A DNA stretch of 64,000 bases from Gordonia phthalatica (GTDB lineage: Bacteria; Actinomycetota; Actinomycetes; Mycobacteriales; Mycobacteriaceae). The notes beneath the pieces are model-generated. The model saw only the letters and a list, made by a program, of their open reading frames with translations, did not search any database and had not been told where the DNA came from. A program made the position numbers and the translations under genes. The stretch spans positions 248,001 to 312,000 of the forward strand of contig NZ_CP011853.1 of assembly GCF_001305675.1 (NCBI RefSeq). Reading direction: 5' to 3'. Shown piece by piece: positions 51,084 to 58,611 of the stretch (positions are counted from its first letter, which is position 1; every line of letters starts with the position of its first letter).

Positions 51084-51947
51084 CTAGACCCAGTACGGCA
51101 CGCGCGAGCGGAAGTTGCGCATCACGAACATCGCGGCCAGCCAGCCGAGGGCGGTGCAGCCGATGACGATGATCCAGTGATGCAGGGCGACGGGCTCGCC
51201 CATCAGCGGTGCGCGGGCGATCTCCAGGTAGTGGTACATCGGGTTCAGCTGGGCCAGCTTCGCGCGGTCGGACACGCCGCCGCTGATGTCGGTCAGCGAC
51301 TTGGTGGTCCAGATGATCGGCGTCATGAAGAAGACCAGGCGGATCATGGTCGACAGCAGCTGGCCGATGTCGCGGAAGCGCGTCGACATGATGCCGAAGA
51401 CGATCGTCACCCACACCGCGTTGAGGATGTACAGGCCCATCGCGGGGATCACCAGCAGCACCGACCAATCGAGCGGGGGTCGGAACACCGCGAAGATGAT
51501 CACGTAGATCACCACGTTGTGCGCGAAGATGATCAGGCTGCGCCACACGTTGCGGTACACGTGGATGCTCACCGGCGCGGGCAACTGTTTGATCAGCCCC
51601 TCGTTGGTGGAGAAGACCACCGAGCCGTCGAGGATCGTCGTCTCGATGAAGCCCCAGAAGATGAAGCCCAGGGTCACGTACGGCAGGAAGTACTCGATGT
51701 CCATGTGGAACAGCGCGCCGTACAGGATGCCCATCGCGACGGCGGTGACGCCGGTGGCGATGGTGATCCACAGCGGGCCGAGAACCGAGCGCTTGTAGCG
51801 CTGCTTGATGTCGGTCCACCCGAGGTGCAACCACAGTTCACGGTTGCGGAACCCGTCGGCGAGATCCTTGAAGCCCCGGGCGAAGGTCTTCGAGTCCGAG
51901 GTGGGCGGTGCGGGCGGGATTCCGCCGTCATTGACTACGGCTGACAC
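51084..51947 (-). CDS. wzm: Galactan ABC exporter permease (Wzm/RfbD)
   Basis: A 287-residue ABC-2 permease of the polysaccharide export type. DIKQRYKRSVLGPLWITIATGVTAVAMGILYG at the first helix is the family signature. Six hydrophobic segments follow, and QLNPMYHYLEIARAPLMGEP is the conserved re-entrant region. The GTG 51947 is preferred; the frame runs open to 52286 but there it overlaps bpa in another frame. A TATGCT -10-like box on the minus strand lies about 8 bases upstream of the GTG, so a separate promoter within the end of bpa is possible. It starts 22 bases from the bpa stop. Confidence 0.93.
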   Translation of the reverse strand: MSAVVNDGGIPPAPPTSDSKTFARGFKDLADGFRNRELWLHLGWTDIKQRYKRSVLGPLWITIATGVTAVAMGILYGALFHMDIEYFLPYVTLGFIFWGFIETTILDGSVVFSTNEGLIKQLPAPVSIHVYRNVWRSLIIFAHNVVIYVIIFAVFRPPLDWSVLLVIPAMGLYILNAVWVTIVFGIMSTRFRDIGQLLSTMIRLVFFMTPIIWTTKSLTDISGGVSDRAKLAQLNPMYHYLEIARAPLMGEPVALHHWIIVIGCTALGWLAAMFVMRNFRSRVPYWV

Positions 51948-51969
51948 AACGCCACAGCATACAAGCGGT

Positions 51970-52533
51970 TCAGAGGTACTGGCCCGTGCTGTGCCCGTCC
52001 TGTGGCGAAGCTCCCGGCGGCAGCGCGCCCTGACGCATCTGCTCCAACTGGTTCCGCGCGGCCATCTGCTGGGCGAAGAGCGCGGTCTGGATTCCGTGGA
52101 ACAGGCCCTCGAGCCAGCCGACGAGCTGGGCCTGAGCGATCCGCAGTTCCGCGTCGGACGGCGTGGCGTCGTCGGAGAACGGCAGCGCGAGTCGATCGAG
52201 TTCCTCGCGCAGCTCCGGTGCCAGGCCCTCCTCCAACTCCGAGATCGACGTGCGATGGATGTCGGCGAGTCGGTTGCGGCTCGCATCGTCCAGAGGTGCC
52301 GCCCGGACCTCTTCCAGCAGCTGCTTGATCATGGTGCCGATGCGCATCACCTTCGCCGGCTGCTCCACCATTCCCGCGACGTCGTGCGGATGCTCCGCGC
52401 CCTCCTCGCCCGGGGTGCCGGGCAGGATGATCGAACCGTCAGCGGGCTGACCGAACGAGGGGTCCGAAGGGTTACCGGGGTCGCCCGGCGTGGCCGAGCC
52501 GAACATGGCGGGGTGCATGTGACCATTGTGCAC
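51970..52533 (-). CDS. bpa: Bacterial proteasome activator Bpa (PafE)
   Basis: A 187-residue protein that forms a ring and opens the 20S proteasome without ATP. The core LVEQPAKVMRIGTMIK-type helix is present here as VEQPAKVMRIGTMIKQLLEE, followed by ELEEGLAPELREELDRLALPF and AQLVGWLEGLFHGIQTALFAQQ. The C terminus ends GQYL, the motif that docks into proteasome alpha pockets. GTG 52533 or ATG 52518 may be the start; the N-terminal 40 residues are low-complexity in this family. It is just upstream of wzm on the same strand and divergent from the PLP-like gene, as in M. tuberculosis around Rv3780. Confidence 0.93.
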   Translation of the reverse strand: MHNGHMHPAMFGSATPGDPGNPSDPSFGQPADGSIILPGTPGEEGAEHPHDVAGMVEQPAKVMRIGTMIKQLLEEVRAAPLDDASRNRLADIHRTSISELEEGLAPELREELDRLALPFSDDATPSDAELRIAQAQLVGWLEGLFHGIQTALFAQQMAARNQLEQMRQGALPPGASPQDGHSTGQYL

Positions 52534-52558
52534 TTACTCGGCCAGTATCGTTGTGCCC

Positions 52559-53755
52559 ATGCCGTTCGACATCGCCTCTGTTCGGGGGCTCTTCCCAGCA
52601 TTGGGAGACGGCTGGATCTACTTCGACCCGCAGGCCGGCATGCAGATTCCCGATTCGGTCGCGTCGGCGGTGTCGCGGGGCTTCCGGTCGTATCCGGTCG
52701 CCGCCGGGCGACACAGTCCGCAGGCCCGTGCGGCCGCGGGCGTGGTCGACGACGCGCGGGCGGCCGTCGCCGACCTGCTCGGTGCAGACCCCGCCGGTGT
52801 GGTTCTCGGCTCCTCGCGCGCCGCGCTGATGTCGGCGCTGGTCGACGCGCTGCCGCTGTCCGCGTGGCGCGGTCGGAACATCGTGCTGTCGCGGTCCGAC
52901 GACGAAGCCGTGCTGCGGCCCGCCGTCGCCGGCGCCGCCCGCTACGGATCTCAGGTCCGCTGGGCCGAGATCGACATCGAGGACGGTTCGCTCCCCGCGT
53001 GGCAGTTCGCCGAGGTGGTCGATGAGCACACGTCGCTCCTCGCGGTGACCCTCGCGTCGTCGGTCACCGGCGCCATCACCGACATCGGTCCCATCGCAGG
53101 CCACGCCCGGGCGACCGGCGCCCACCTGCTCGTCGACGCATCGACCGCCGCACCCTATGTCCCGCTGTCGATGTCCGAACTCGGCGCCGACGCCGTCATG
53201 GTCAGCGCGGAGCGCTGGGGCGGCCCCGGCGTCGCCGCGATGGTCTTCGCCGATCCGGCGCGGGTGACGTCGTTGGAGCGGATCTCGATGGATCCGTCGA
53301 CCACCGGCCCGGCGCGGCTGGAGCGGGAGCCGGTGCCCAGCGCACTCCTGTCCGGGCTGATCGCGTCGGTGGAGTATCTGTCGCGACTCGACTCGTCGGC
53401 CGTCGGCACCCGTCGGGAGCGGATCGTCGCGTCGATGGACGCCACCTATGAGTATGTGCACCGGCTCCTCTTCTATCTGGTCAACTCCCTGACCCACCTG
53501 TCGAACGTCAGCGTGGTCGGTCCCGAGGTTCACAGGGTCCCGGTCGTCAGCTTCGTGGTCCACGGGGTCTCCGCCGTCGACGTCTGTACCCGATTGGGCG
53601 ACAACGGAATCGCTGCGCTGGCGGCGATTCCGAGCCGCGCGTTGACGGCGATCGGCGTCGACGAGATCGGCGGCGCGGTGACGGTCGGACTGTCTGCGTA
53701 CTCGACGCCGTACGAGGTCGACCAACTGGTTCGCGTCCTCGGTTCCTTCGGTTGA
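52559..53755 (+). CDS. Cysteine desulfurase-like (aminotransferase class V) protein without the PLP lysine
   Basis: A 398-residue protein of the fold-type-I family that includes cysteine desulfurases (RGLFPALGDGWIYFDPQAG, VVLGSSRAALMSAL, LLVDASTAAPYVPLSM). The position where the Schiff-base lysine should lie reads VMVSAERWGGPG: the SGHK motif is replaced by SAER with Arg219. So it cannot use PLP in the normal way. As I recall, the M. tuberculosis homologue Rv3778c also lacks the lysine here, so this appears to be a conserved non-canonical branch. It is divergent from bpa with 25 bases between start codons. ATG 52559 is chosen because homologues begin MxxDxxxVRGLxPxLGDGW. Function unknown. Confidence 0.82.
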   Translation: MPFDIASVRGLFPALGDGWIYFDPQAGMQIPDSVASAVSRGFRSYPVAAGRHSPQARAAAGVVDDARAAVADLLGADPAGVVLGSSRAALMSALVDALPLSAWRGRNIVLSRSDDEAVLRPAVAGAARYGSQVRWAEIDIEDGSLPAWQFAEVVDEHTSLLAVTLASSVTGAITDIGPIAGHARATGAHLLVDASTAAPYVPLSMSELGADAVMVSAERWGGPGVAAMVFADPARVTSLERISMDPSTTGPARLEREPVPSALLSGLIASVEYLSRLDSSAVGTRRERIVASMDATYEYVHRLLFYLVNSLTHLSNVSVVGPEVHRVPVVSFVVHGVSAVDVCTRLGDNGIAALAAIPSRALTAIGVDEIGGAVTVGLSAYSTPYEVDQLVRVLGSFG

Positions 53756-53792
53756 TGGACACCCGTCGCAGCGGGACGGCGGTGTCCGTGGA

Positions 53793-53820
53793 TTCGGAGA
53801 ACAGGTCCCTGACCGATAAT
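53793..53820 (+). promoter_or_regulatory. Promoter of the MarR gene
   Basis: TTCGGA at 53793-53798 and GATAAT at 53815-53820 are 16 bases apart. The -10 is the best match to the consensus in this part of the window. The operator-like repeat begins directly after it. Confidence 0.55.
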
Positions 53821-53821
53821 G

Positions 53822-53840
53822 TCTGATCAGCGGTATCAGA
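53822..53840. promoter_or_regulatory. Operator-like inverted repeat before the MarR gene
   Basis: TCTGAT (53822-53827) and ATCAGA (53835-53840) are perfect complements with a seven-base spacer, right after the -10 element. The 19-base size fits a MarR dimer site, so this is a likely autoregulatory operator. Confidence 0.6.
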
Positions 53841-53863
53841 ATTTTTTGAACTGAGGGGGAGCG

Positions 53864-54406
53864 GTGTCGTCGAGCGGTGGGGTGGGTGATCACGACGATG
53901 CTGCGGGGGTGCTGAACGGTCGCGAACGAGAGCTGTGGCACGAGTTCGTCGGCGGCGGATGGGTGCTGTATCGCGCGGTCTTCCGCGAGATCGACCAGTC
54001 GTCCGCGGACTGGCGGCTCCTGGAAGTTCTGTCGTACGCACCGCGGATGCGGATCAGCGATCTCGCCGAGGCCACGCAGATCGGCCTCAGCACGGTGTCG
54101 CGGCAGGTCAGCCGGTTCATGGATCGCGGTGTCGTGGAGCGAGTCGACGCCGAGGGCGACGACACGCGGCAGAAGTGGGTTCGGATCACCGATCTGGGGC
54201 GCGCAGAGGTCGCGCCGATCCTCGAAGCGCGCGATCGCGCCGTGCGCCGTCTCATCATCGACCGACTCAGCCCCGACGAGTTCGAGCAGCTCTGCGGTCT
54301 GTTCGGCACTCTCGGTCGACGGATCGCCGAAGACGAGGGACAAGCACGGTCCAGCTCCCGACTCAGAGCGTCAGCAGTACCTTCCCGATCGCATCGCCCG
54401 AGGTGA
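53864..54406 (+). CDS. MarR-family transcriptional regulator
   Basis: A 180-residue winged-helix regulator. The fold is clear: FREIDQSSADWRLLEVLSYAPRMRISDLAEATQIGLSTVSRQVSRFMDRGVVER is the helix-turn-helix region and DDTRQKWVRITDLGR is the wing. MarR proteins repress themselves and neighbours and release DNA on binding phenolic or oxidising compounds. GTG 53864 follows GAGGGGGAG. Its 3' end overlaps the convergent quinone oxidoreductase gene by 44 bases, so antisense pairing of the two transcripts is expected. The oxidoreductase is the natural candidate target in terms of chemistry, but it has no site in front of it that I could see. Confidence 0.87.
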   Translation: MSSSGGVGDHDDAAGVLNGRERELWHEFVGGGWVLYRAVFREIDQSSADWRLLEVLSYAPRMRISDLAEATQIGLSTVSRQVSRFMDRGVVERVDAEGDDTRQKWVRITDLGRAEVAPILEARDRAVRRLIIDRLSPDEFEQLCGLFGTLGRRIAEDEGQARSSSRLRASAVPSRSHRPR

Positions 54407-55328
54407 GCCGTGTGTGCGCGGCCTCGACGTCGGCGAGCGGGAAGGTGGAGTCGATCACCGGCACGATGTCCCCGGACTCGATCAGCGGCCACGTCCGCGC
54501 CACCGTCTCGGTGATCACCGCGGCCTTCGAATCGGGGCCGCCGGTGGTCGGCCGCGACCGGAGTGTGGTGCCGATGACCGATGCGCGCTTGGCCATCAGC
54601 GCTCCGATGTTCAACTCCGCCTTCACCCCGCCCTGCATGCCGATGATGACGAGTCGGCCGTTGGTCGCGAGCGCCGCGACATTCGCCGCCAGATACTTGG
54701 CGCCCATGATGTCGAGGATGACGTCGGCACCGCCCTCGGCCTTGACGCGCGTGGTGAAGTCGTCGGACGTGTAGTCGATCAGGATGTCGGCGCCCAACTC
54801 CTTTGTCCGGGCCAGCTTCTCGGCATTTCGCGCGGTGGTCGCGACACGGCAGCCGAGGGCGCGCGCCACCTGGATCGCGTGCGTCCCGATGCCGCTGCTG
54901 CCGCCGTGCACCAGGAACAGTTCGCCCGGAGCCAGTCGGCCGGTCATCACCACGTTCGACATCACGGTGCACGCCACCTCCGGCAACGCTGCCGCCGACA
55001 CCAGATCCACGCCGCGCGGCACCGGCATCACCTGCTCCGACGGCACCGCCACCTTCTCTGCGTAGCCGCCGCCCGCGAGCAGTGCGCAGACCTGATCGCC
55101 GATCGCCCAACCGGTCACGCCGTCGCCCAGCGCGCTCACCGTGCCGGACACCTCCAGACCCAGAATGCTCGACGCTCCCGGCGGCGGCGGGTAGTTGCCC
55201 GCTCGCTGCAGGATGTCGGCGCGATTGACGCCCGCCGCGGCGACGTCGATGATCACCTCACCCGGCGACGGCACGGGTTCAGGAACGTCGGAGGCGACGA
55301 GCGGTTCGGATCCATCCACGGCACGCAT
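54363..55328 (-). CDS. NAD(P)H:quinone oxidoreductase, zinc-free MDR (PIG3/QOR family)
   Basis: A 321-residue medium-chain reductase without zinc-binding residues. It contains GVNRADILQRAGNYPPPPGAS (QOR signature), LGLEVSGTV, LPEVACTVMSNVV, and the NADPH-binding loop VHGGSSGIGTHAIQVAR; the C terminus is AHTRLTSGDAIGKVLLTL. This is the PIG3 type that reduces quinones by one electron. It is similar to Rv3777, which lies in the same local order in M. tuberculosis. Its gene tail overlaps the MarR gene. ATG 55328 is the only good start. Confidence 0.9.
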   Translation of the reverse strand: MRAVDGSEPLVASDVPEPVPSPGEVIIDVAAAGVNRADILQRAGNYPPPPGASSILGLEVSGTVSALGDGVTGWAIGDQVCALLAGGGYAEKVAVPSEQVMPVPRGVDLVSAAALPEVACTVMSNVVMTGRLAPGELFLVHGGSSGIGTHAIQVARALGCRVATTARNAEKLARTKELGADILIDYTSDDFTTRVKAEGGADVILDIMGAKYLAANVAALATNGRLVIIGMQGGVKAELNIGALMAKRASVIGTTLRSRPTTGGPDSKAAVITETVARTWPLIESGDIVPVIDSTFPLADVEAAHTRLTSGDAIGKVLLTL

Positions 55329-55408
55329 GTCTCCCAGTCTGGCAGGAATCGCACTCGCGGGGCAGGGGCGCGGAACCGTACGGCCGATACGCTAACCTGG
55401 GGCGCCAG

Positions 55409-55493
55409 GGAAGCGTGGCAGAGCGGCCGAATGCACTCGCCTTGAAAGCGAGCGTGGGTGAAACCACCGGGGGTTCAAATCCCTCCGCTTCCG
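55409..55493 (+). tRNA. tRNA-Ser(UGA)
   Basis: An 85-base class II tRNA. The acceptor stem GGAAGCG (55409-55415) pairs with CGCTTCC (55486-55492), and G55493 is the discriminator base. The anticodon stem CTCGC/GCGAG encloses loop CTTGAAA with TGA at 55443-55445. A long variable arm (GTGGG...CCCAC-like) and the T-loop GGTTCAAAT are visible. The CCA end is not encoded (GCAG follows). It reads UCA and UCG codons. Confidence 0.96.
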
Positions 55494-55504
55494 CAGTGGA
55501 TGCA

Positions 55505-55536
55505 GGGGCGGTTTCCGAGAGATCGGGAACCGCTCC
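55505..55536 (+). terminator. Terminator after tRNA-Ser
   Basis: A 14-pair stem (55505-55518 with 55523-55536, including two G-T pairs) has loop GAGA and is followed by TTCT. It lies 11 bases after the tRNA. Confidence 0.8.
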
Positions 55537-55622
55537 TTCTGCGTTCTGTCCCGCTATTCGCGCTCCAGGACATCGATTTCGCGATTCCGCTGCGCAATCG
55601 TAGAGGTGTGTGGTACCTGATC

Positions 55623-55745
55623 TTCTCCGGTCCGGAGAAATATTTCACGCTGCTGACCAGCACAGACGGCGGATCCGGCGGATTCTCCTTTGGCGCGACG
55701 CTGCAGCGTCCCTAGCGTTCATTCCGACGACACAACGGTCGTTGT
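55623..55745. promoter_or_regulatory. Cluster of short palindromes upstream of the porin gene
   Basis: Within this interval are TTCTCCGG-T-CCGGAGAA (55623-55639), GAAATATTTC (55637-55646), GACGCTGCAGCGTC (55697-55710), and ACAAC-GGTC-GTTGT (55732-55745). No credible gene lies in 55537-55776. Several sites in a short region suggest regulated transcription of the porin, but each alone could be chance. Confidence 0.4.
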
Positions 55746-55776
55746 TCACTCTCACCTACATGTCTCGGGGGACATC

Positions 55777-56457
55777 ATGAGAAGAAGAATCATCCTGGCC
55801 CTGGCGGTCGCGTTCGCTGCGCTCACCGCCCTGGCATCCATCACCGCCGGCGTCAGCGACGCCCGCACCTACCAGACTCGCGAGGGCGTGAACATCACGC
55901 TCAACGCATCCAAGCTGACGGCCAAGAAGGTTGCGCCGCTGGACGGTTCGCCGTTCTCCGGCGAGGCCTACCTCTCGTCGGATGTGCACGCCGCACTCAA
56001 GGGCATCAAGGGCAAGAAGGTCCGCGCGACCGTCGAGGTCGGCTACCAGATCGGCTACCCGGTGTCGGTGGCGCCGCAGGGCGTCAAGATCACCGCGCAC
56101 ACGCCGGAGCTCAAGCTGACCGGCGGAGTGAACGCCAAGTTCGCACCTGAGGTCAGTGTCGACGGCACCGGCGGCGGCCTCAAGCCCGGTGAGGTCGGTG
56201 CCGAACTCGGCGCCGAGGCCACCGTGATCCCGTCTGCAGACCTGGAATTCGAGGTCGGCGCGGGCAAGATCACCACGATCACTCTCGCTGAGATCGCCCT
56301 GACCAAGCCGGTCGCCGACGTCGTCCTGTCGGGCGTCGAACTGAACATCTCGAACGCCGTCGGACCGATCAGCGTCCGCCCGTTCGCGAAGATCTCGGTC
56401 ACCACTGACACCGGCGTCTACGTCTACTACGACCGCGGGCCCGTCAGCCGCATCTAA
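55777..56457 (+). CDS. MspA-family porin
   Basis: A 226-residue secreted beta-barrel porin candidate. A signal peptide (RRRIILALAVAFAALTALASITAGVSDA) is followed by strand-rich sequence. MspA-family signatures are visible: VEVGYQIGYPVSVAPQG, the middle VSVDGTGGGLKPGEVGAELGAEATV, and GVELNISNAVGPISVRPFAKI near the end. MspA octamers form water-filled pores for small hydrophilic solutes in the mycolate outer membrane. The constriction loop differs from MspA, as most of the acidic pore ring is not recognisable here. GGGGGA lies just before ATG 55777, which sets the start. A strong terminator follows. Confidence 0.85.
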   Translation: MRRRIILALAVAFAALTALASITAGVSDARTYQTREGVNITLNASKLTAKKVAPLDGSPFSGEAYLSSDVHAALKGIKGKKVRATVEVGYQIGYPVSVAPQGVKITAHTPELKLTGGVNAKFAPEVSVDGTGGGLKPGEVGAELGAEATVIPSADLEFEVGAGKITTITLAEIALTKPVADVVLSGVELNISNAVGPISVRPFAKISVTTDTGVYVYYDRGPVSRI

Positions 56458-56480
56458 GCAGCACTGCCTGCGTAACTTGC

Positions 56481-56533
56481 AAAATCTCGGCCCCCGAATC
56501 CTTCTCCCAGACGGATTCGGGGGCCGAGATTTT
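56481..56533 (+). terminator. Strong intrinsic-type terminator after the porin gene
   Basis: A perfect 21-base stem (56481-56501 with 56513-56533), left arm starting AAAATCTCGGCCCCC, has an 11-base loop and ends in TTTT. It is the best classical terminator in the window. Confidence 0.9.
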
Positions 56534-56560
56534 CGATCAGTCCGCGGAGTCCTCATCCCC

Positions 56561-56568
56561 GGTAGGCT
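56561..56568 (+). promoter_or_regulatory. GGTAGGCT -10-like element before the ABC exporter gene
   Basis: GGTAGGCT lies 6 bases before ATG 56575 and implies a near-leaderless mRNA. It matches elements at 9137 and 13977. Confidence 0.45.
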
Positions 56569-56574
56569 CCGACC

Positions 56575-58572
56575 ATGACTCGGGGTATGGGCGGACGCGG
56601 CATGCGCGGCGTCGACGAGGACGCGATCCGGAGGCAGAACGCCGAAGCGCCCGTCGTCACGGACCTCGGTAAACGCGTCGTCTCACTGTTCGCTCCGTAC
56701 CGGTGGCAGATCGTCATCACCTGCCTCATCGTGGTGGTCGCGGCGGCGATCGGCGTCATCCCGCCGCTGCTCGTCGAGCAGATCTTCGACAGGGCGCTGT
56801 TCCCGCCCGGAGGCAAGCCGTCCCTGGAACTGCTGAGCTGGCTGGTGGCTGCGATGGTCGGGTTGTACCTGGCGTCCGCCCTGCTCAACGTGGTGCAGAC
56901 CTGGCTCACGGCCACCATCGGAAACCGGATCACGGGCGACCTGCGAGTCCGTCTGTTCGAGCACCTCCAGGCGATGGAGCTGGGCTTCTTCACCCGGACC
57001 AAGACAGGCGTCATCCAGTCCCGCCTCCAGAACGACGTCGGCGGCGTCTCCGGCGTGCTGACCTCGACGGTCACGTCGATCCTCGGGAACGTGGTCACGG
57101 TGATCGCCTCGTTGGTGGCGATGATCCTGATCGACTGGAGGCTCACCATCGCGTCGGTCATCCTCATGCCGATCCTGGTCCTGGTGCAGCGCCGCGTGGG
57201 TCGGATCCGCGCGAAGATCGCCGCGCGCACCCAGGAGTCGCTGTCGGAGCTGACGGCGATCACGCAGGAGACGTTGAGCATCTCCGGGATCCTGCTGTCC
57301 AAGTCGTTCAACCGGCAGCGCACCGAATCGGTCCGCTACCAGGCGGAGAACGCCAACCAGATCGCTCTGCAAGTGAAGCAGACGATGAGCGGCCAGACGT
57401 TCTTCGCCGTCGTCCAGGTCCTCATGTCGTCGGTGCCCGCGGTGATCTACCTGATCGCCGGATGGCTGCTGACCGGCGACGCGACGTCCGGGATCACCGC
57501 CGGTGCGATCGTCGCGTTCACCACCGTGCAGGCCCGACTGCTGCAGCCGCTGGTCTCGCTGATGCGCGTCGCCCTCGAAGTGCAGACCTCCCGCGCACTG
57601 TTCGCGCGGATCTTCGAATACCTGGATCTGGTCCCGGCGATCCAGGACGCACCCGACGCGATCTCGGCGGCGGACGCGCCGGGCCCGCGCGGCAGCATCC
57701 GGCTCGACGACGTCGTGTTCCGCTTCCCCGACGCGTCACCGGAGGCACGACCGACCCTCGACCACGTCAGCCTCCGCGTCGGGCAGGGCGAGCACGTGGC
57801 GCTGGTCGGGCCGTCCGGATCGGGCAAGTCCACGATCCTCTACTTGATCCCGCGGCTGTACGAGGCGACCGACGGCGCGGTGGTCTTCTCCGGCACCGAT
57901 GTGCGCGCCCTGACGGCCGATTCGATCATCGACGAGATCGGGATCGTCTCGCAGGAGACCTACCTGTTCCACGCGACGATCGCCGAGAACCTCCGCTACG
58001 CCAAACCCGACGCCACCGACGACGAGCTGATCCGCGCCTGCACCGCCGCCAACATCCACCACATCATCGAGAGCTTCGAGGACGGCTACGACACGATGGT
58101 CGGCGAACGCGGCTATCGGCTGTCCGGCGGCGAGAAGCAACGCATCGCGATCGCGCGCGTCCTGCTCAAGGACCCGCCGGTCCTGCTGCTCGACGAGGCG
58201 ACGTCGGCCCTGGACACCGTGTCCGAACGGGTGGTGCAGGAGGCGATCGACACCCTCGCTCACGGGCGCACCACCATCACCATCGCGCACCGACTCTCCA
58301 CGATCGTCGACTCCGACGTGATCTACGTGATCGACGCCGGCCGGATCGTCGAATCGGGGACGCACGCAGAGTTGATGGCGAGCGACGGCCTGTACGCGGA
58401 ACTCGCCGAGCAGCAGGTCGCGGCCGCGCGGATCGAGGGAACCGTCGCCGACGATCGGCCGCCGCTGCCGTCGCGTCGTGCCGACCGCTGCCCCGAGCCG
58501 GGGGAGCTGCCGGCGGAGATCGCAGCGCTCGTCGCGCCGTACCTGCGCCCGCGTGCACTGGAACCGGACTAG
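56575..58572 (+). CDS. ABC exporter with fused membrane and ATPase domains
   Basis: A 665-residue half-transporter of the type IV exporter family (MsbA/LmrA-like) that works as a dimer. Six membrane helices lie in about 40-330, with the coupling segment ELGFFTRTKTGVIQSRLQNDVGG typical of the family. The ATPase domain has Walker A GPSGSGKST, signature LSGGEKQ, Walker B VLLLDEATSALD and H-loop IAHRLST. A Gly/Met/Arg-rich N terminus precedes the first helix, and about 55 C-terminal residues lie beyond the ATPase domain. ATG 56575 follows the -10-like box. Substrate unknown; lipid or drug export is typical. It is a single gene with no partner half next to it. Confidence 0.9.
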   Translation: MTRGMGGRGMRGVDEDAIRRQNAEAPVVTDLGKRVVSLFAPYRWQIVITCLIVVVAAAIGVIPPLLVEQIFDRALFPPGGKPSLELLSWLVAAMVGLYLASALLNVVQTWLTATIGNRITGDLRVRLFEHLQAMELGFFTRTKTGVIQSRLQNDVGGVSGVLTSTVTSILGNVVTVIASLVAMILIDWRLTIASVILMPILVLVQRRVGRIRAKIAARTQESLSELTAITQETLSISGILLSKSFNRQRTESVRYQAENANQIALQVKQTMSGQTFFAVVQVLMSSVPAVIYLIAGWLLTGDATSGITAGAIVAFTTVQARLLQPLVSLMRVALEVQTSRALFARIFEYLDLVPAIQDAPDAISAADAPGPRGSIRLDDVVFRFPDASPEARPTLDHVSLRVGQGEHVALVGPSGSGKSTILYLIPRLYEATDGAVVFSGTDVRALTADSIIDEIGIVSQETYLFHATIAENLRYAKPDATDDELIRACTAANIHHIIESFEDGYDTMVGERGYRLSGGEKQRIAIARVLLKDPPVLLLDEATSALDTVSERVVQEAIDTLAHGRTTITIAHRLSTIVDSDVIYVIDAGRIVESGTHAELMASDGLYAELAEQQVAAARIEGTVADDRPPLPSRRADRCPEPGELPAEIAALVAPYLRPRALEPD

Positions 58573-58599
58573 ACACCCGAATGAGAGGCGTTCTCTCGT

Positions 58600-58605
58600 T
58601 ACACT
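58600..58605 (+). promoter_or_regulatory. -10 element of the symporter gene
   Basis: TACACT lies 6 bases before ATG 58612. The spacing suggests a leaderless or very short leader transcript. Confidence 0.35.
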
Positions 58606-58611
58606 TTTCGA

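Noticed and set aside
55458..55715. Open frame crossing the 3' half of tRNA-Ser
   Set aside because: It overlaps the tRNA and its terminator, and the product has no family resemblance.
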